Of a DNA stretch of 64,000 nt, positions 59,760 through 64,000 are shown in pieces. Position numbers and translations under genes: made by a program. The notes beneath the pieces were generated by a model. The model saw only the letters and a list, made by a program, of their open reading frames with translations. It had not been told where the DNA came from and made no database searches. The DNA is from Paulownia fortunei (taxonomy: Eukaryota > Streptophyta > Magnoliopsida > Lamiales > Paulowniaceae). Position 1 is the stretch's first letter. Each line of letters begins with the position of its first letter. Location: the NCBI GenBank assembly GCA_019321725.1, contig CM033120.1:1488001-1552000 (forward strand), read 5' to 3'.

Positions 59760-62629
59760 AAGTATTAATTATATATAATATGTGATGGGATTTGGATGAT
59801 TCTTGGAAAAGCTTCTTTTGTCAATACAGTGGTGACTTTATTTTGCTTTTATGCCTACTTTTACCTTCTTTTTTTCCTTTGATTCTTTTCATAGAGGAAC
59901 AAGGAAAGTAGGGCATAAACCAACTAAGGGGTAGTGTGGCTACAGCAGGTTAGGCATCTTGTAACATGATGGTAAAGGTATTGGTGCATATGCATGAGGG
60001 TTTTTTGAAGACTTTGAATAATGTAACATGGTATTTGGATGGAAGAATTTAAATTTTACGAGAGAATTAAGGGGAAGAATTTTAAATGATTATACATTTG
60101 AAATCCACAATAATAACTCAAAAAATAATTTAAAATAGAAATTCAAAAATTTGAAATTCATTATATGATGAAATTATTCAAATAAGTTCAATAAATTTAT
60201 TATTATAAATTTAAAATTTTTAACTTCAAATCCATCGTGCCGCCTAAAAGTAAATTGATTTACACCAACAAGAAGAAGGATGAAAATTCTTCTTTACAGT
60301 TCATGTGCAATATATGGTTATTGGTTTTATGGACTATCAACTTATAGAAGTTTAGGTCATCAAAGTAGAAGCAATAAAATAATAGTATCAAGATACCTAT
60401 ATAAATATATATATAGCTATATATATGTATGTATGTATATGTCTGTATGTTTGTATATAGAGCTAGCTTGCTGATTGACAAGAATGAAGATACAGTTTAT
60501 TAATTAGGGTTGTTGATGGGGCGAATAGTAGTCCTAACTATGTTTGAATTCAATCTTATTAGGATCTAATTTTATGATTGAGATTTGAATTCGAAGTGAA
60601 TCCAATTACAAATATTCGATGGTACTGGATTTGAATTAATTCCTTCATGATCCAAGTCGATTAAGATTTGGATTTGATGAATTTAGGTTAATCTAAGTTA
60701 GGTTTGTACAAGTGATTAATATACTACTACTTTTTTAGAGCAAAATTACAGCAAAAATGATTTTTCCATATAAATATTTTAGTCCCGCAATCAAATTCAA
60801 ATTCTCAAACTTCTATCAAATAAATACTGTCAAAATGTTAGAACTCCTTTCCTATCTAATTTTAGAATAAAATAATATATTATATTTATCATGTAATTAA
60901 TGCATACTTCAAATAGAATAACCAAGCTAATTTTATTGCAATTGTGATATGATTAATTGGGCAAGAACAAACCTGGTATGGACAACAATTTTCATATAAA
61001 ATTTAATCTCATTGTCTCATTATTCAGAATTAAATACTTGATGATGTGGGTCAAAATATACTATTGGGTGGAAAACTTACAACTCCATGGTTAGGCCAGA
61101 AGTCACATGAAACATCACTGCTTTGCACTGTTAGGGTTATCCAATAGTCCGTTTTTATAATTGAATTAGTAATTTGTTATCGGTCGTTAATCTGACTAGT
61201 TTAATAAAAATTAATTATATTTTTTTATTGTATTATGCAAAATGATAATATCATATATTAATTGTTATGTATTAAATATTAAAGATAAAAAAAAGATAAA
61301 CAAAAAGTCCAAAATCCGAATGCTCATATATATTTATAACTAAATACTAAATTTAAACTTACTAAAACAATACCAAATTTAAGGATTCATTGGTTTTTTG
61401 TTCTTACCGATTATCCAATTAAAGATAATTTAACTAGATTTTTTATTATTTATAGTCAAACGGACCGAACTGACCACTTTTTTCTAATTGAATCAACTTA
61501 TCCTGTCCATTTTTTAAAATAGTGCCAACAATATCTGTTTGATGCTTAAATCAGTTAATGTGAGAGAAATAATAGGTACAAAGTATAAGTCGAGTAATGT
61601 AAGGTTGACAAAAGTTATGTATAATGAATTTGGAGAAAAACACAAGAAGGAATGTATGGCCTGAAAATTAATAAGAAAGAAGATACAATGTATTGATTAG
61701 GGTTATCAATAGGATGAATGGTAACCCAATTGTGTTCAAATCCAATCTTGTTAGGATCTAATTTTATGATTGATTAGATATTCAAATTCAATGCGAATCC
61801 AATAACAAATATCCGATTATAATGGAAATACTTCCATAATCCGATTTGATTAATATTTGAATCTGATCAATTTAAGGTGCGGGTGAAAAATAAATTAAAT
61901 TTCTCGATACTCGACTGAATTTTGATCGCTAAAAGTTTGTTTGAGTTTGATAGTTAAATATAACAAATCAAATTTAATCATATTTTTTTTATTGATATGA
62001 TCCGAAACTCAACCCTATTTGTAGTAAAATAATAAAATATATATAAAAAAATCAAGCCATTCGATTTCGTTTCTTGTTCAATTAGGTTAAAATTCATTCA
62101 AGTTCAATTCGACTAACAATTAAATTAAATTTTTACATAATTTTTAAAATTTGATAAAAATTTAAACAAATTTGAATAATAACATGTTCGATTACTTAGA
62201 TTCATTTATGGCCTTAAATCTAAGTAATGGATATATATTACTTTGTTAAATATGAGTATCTAATCTTTTTATACTAGATATTTTTGGAATAGTAATGAGC
62301 TACTCTCCTCCTATGTCGAGCAGGATATAATCCCTCGAAGGCAAAATTCAATTACTAATTAACCAAAATACCCTTTAAATCAAAGTAACTAAACTGCCCT
62401 TCATCTAAAATTTCCAAGGCATCATCTTCCCCCCTACACCAGAAATGCGACTTCAGTTATAGTAGTAATATTTGCTCTTCAAAAGTTTGCTTGTCGTATC
62501 ATCAACTTAAGGCCCTTAACTACGGCTCCCGATCGAAAACTACACCAATGAAATGTGTACAAAGACATTGACGGTATATTTATTTTATTTTATTTTAATA
62601 AAATACATATTTAATTTTAATTCAAATAA
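59760..62629. other. AT-rich intergenic DNA with a dispersed direct repeat
   Basis: Two related passages at about 60483-60670 and 61675-61865 share ATTAGGGTT, GGATCTAATTTTATGATTGA and AATCCAATTACAAATAT-like words and lie about 1.2 kb apart in the same orientation. They could be terminal repeats of a decayed element or a duplicated repeat fragment. No gene is recognised. Confidence 0.4.
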
Positions 62630-62633
62630 ATTC

Positions 62634-62841
62634 ATAGATCCAAGAAGTCAAAATTAAATTAAAAGACCATAATCCCATATCATAATTAAACAGGTATAAA
62701 TACCCAATCTTACTCATAGATACACATTTTATTTTTCATAAATCCAAGAAGTCAAAATTAAATTAAAAGACCATAATCCCATATCATAATTAAACAAGTA
62801 TAAATACCAATCTTACTCATAGATACACATTTTATTTTTCA
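62634..62841. repeat. Tandem duplication, two copies of 104 bp
   Basis: The copies at about 62634-62737 and 62738-62841 differ at only a few positions. Shared words include CCAAGAAGTCAAAATTAAAT, CCATAATCCCATATCATAAT and CTTACTCATAGATACACATT. It looks like a recent duplication; the unit contains no ORF. Confidence 0.9.
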
Positions 62842-64000
62842 CTTTTAGGTGGTAATTATTTTATCTAAAATTCTTGGTCTCCATAGGATAATCCCAAAAC
62901 TCTCCTAACTATTTGTTCGTGCCGTAGACATAAACTCAACTCAAAGCAAGAAGTAAGGGACACGTGTTTAAAGTAGAGTTGTCACACCTTAACATCCAAA
63001 AATAATCGAAATAAGATATTAATTTTGAATTATATAAAAAATTAAAATTTAAAAAACAAGCTAAAAAGTCAGTTGAACACTTAACTCCAACCATCTTTGT
63101 AAATAACGTTGACATGACATAAAATTTAATTGTTATTCTCAAAATCTCTTCCAAAGAAGAATTTTGCATTGATATGTGCTCTTAATTCTCTTAGTAAGCT
63201 TCTAGCAAAAAGCATATTATAGATCTTACTTTACTTATCTTTAGAATATTTTTGTTATATAATGGTAAACAATTGCACGAAAAATTTAAATTGTTACTGA
63301 TAATTAAATATTCATGTTAAGCCTAATTTTACTATTCAAACTTAGTTATATTCATATCTAATTAGACTAGGATCAAATATAAATAGGCCAAATAATTAAG
63401 CTTTAGGTACATCCAACTCAATTGAGAGCACTATCCTTAAGTATCAATAGAGGAACTTATATTTATTTACAATTCTCCATTCAAGTCGTGACTCTATTTT
63501 CATATAGTGGTGCAGTAATGTTAGAGATCTTACGTCAAATTTAAGAATGATAATTGATCGGTTTAAAATTTGAATTCGTTCTGTTTGAAAATTATTTTTA
63601 TTATTTTAAATGAGTTTGGGATAATTTTAAATTTTTATTTTCAAATTTGCTTTCTTTCGAACACACCCTATTTAATTTAATTTTTTTAAAATTATTATTA
63701 TTATATATTCATATGATATCTTTATAAAAAATATATATTTTTAAAAAAGTTTTAATATATTAGATTTTAAAAAATATATTTTTAATATTAGCTTTTAAAA
63801 AATATATTTTTAATATTTTTAAAATAATAAAATAAATCTATCAAGTTTAGCCGATTTAATCCATCGAGTTCGACTTCGAGTCCAAGACGAATATTTAACC
63901 AAACTTGCCTAAACATATCCCGTTATCATTTCTACTTAAAATTGAGTCCAAGTAGGATGGTTTATGACTTTTGTTTTACACTATTAGATCAAATTTGGTG
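62842..64000. other. AT-rich intergenic DNA to the window end
   Basis: No gene is recognised. The final 420 bases again carry the degenerate AT-rich repeat (TTTTAAAAAATATATTTTTA, ACATATCCCGTTATCATTTC), in inverse orientation relative to 49200-49540. Confidence 0.4.

Overview
This is nuclear DNA of a flowering plant, most likely a core eudicot. The evidence is intron-split genes with GT-AG junctions, plant-only families (COL/BBX, DUF26, MIKC* MADS-box, class I formin, GeBP, DUF1218), very AT-rich intergenic DNA full of (TA)n tracts, and plant-type transposons (TRIM, tRNA-derived SINE, non-autonomous hAT and Mutator-like elements). I cannot name the species. There are no bacterial operons, CRISPR arrays or rRNA, and no intact tRNA gene.

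Layout. At the left edge lies the last exon of a CONSTANS-like gene (+, to 746). It faces a small single-B-box gene (-, 3002-3298). From 3.5 to 13.6 kb is a transposon-rich stretch with a SINE flanked by a perfect 15-bp duplication (5273-5589) and a tandem TRIM array (6037-8370). An intronless DUF26 secreted-protein gene follows (+, 13852-14613). From 14.6 to 25.4 kb there is AT-rich DNA holding two copies of one hAT-like family, each carrying a decayed tRNA-Ile segment (19210-20278 and 24567-25440). A small proline-rich membrane protein gene lies between them (-, 21416-21898). A membrane-anchored methyltransferase-like gene is at 27549-28244 (-). A ten-exon MIKC*-type MADS-box gene (+, 33141-38110) and a six-exon class I formin gene (+, 42094-48135) are the two largest genes. 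From 49.9 to 51.5 kb a 117-bp tandem repeat is interrupted by a 1.17-kb fold-back element that carries an inverted, duplicated coding fragment. A GeBP/storekeeper-like gene (+, 55085-56125) and a three-exon DUF1218 gene (-, 58210-59586) follow. The last 4.4 kb shows only repeats.

The genes are independent plant loci, not a pathway. The products include transcription regulators (COL, B-box, MADS, GeBP), membrane or cell-wall proteins (proline-rich protein, DUF1218) and an actin nucleator anchored in the plasma membrane (formin). I found no gene system of a wholly unknown kind. The parts most worth a second look are mobile-element structures: the tRNA-carrying hAT family, the hAT miniature element inserted one base into a MADS-box splice donor, the TRIM array and the fold-back element. 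A predicted 7-nt microexon in the MADS-box gene is also worth checking.
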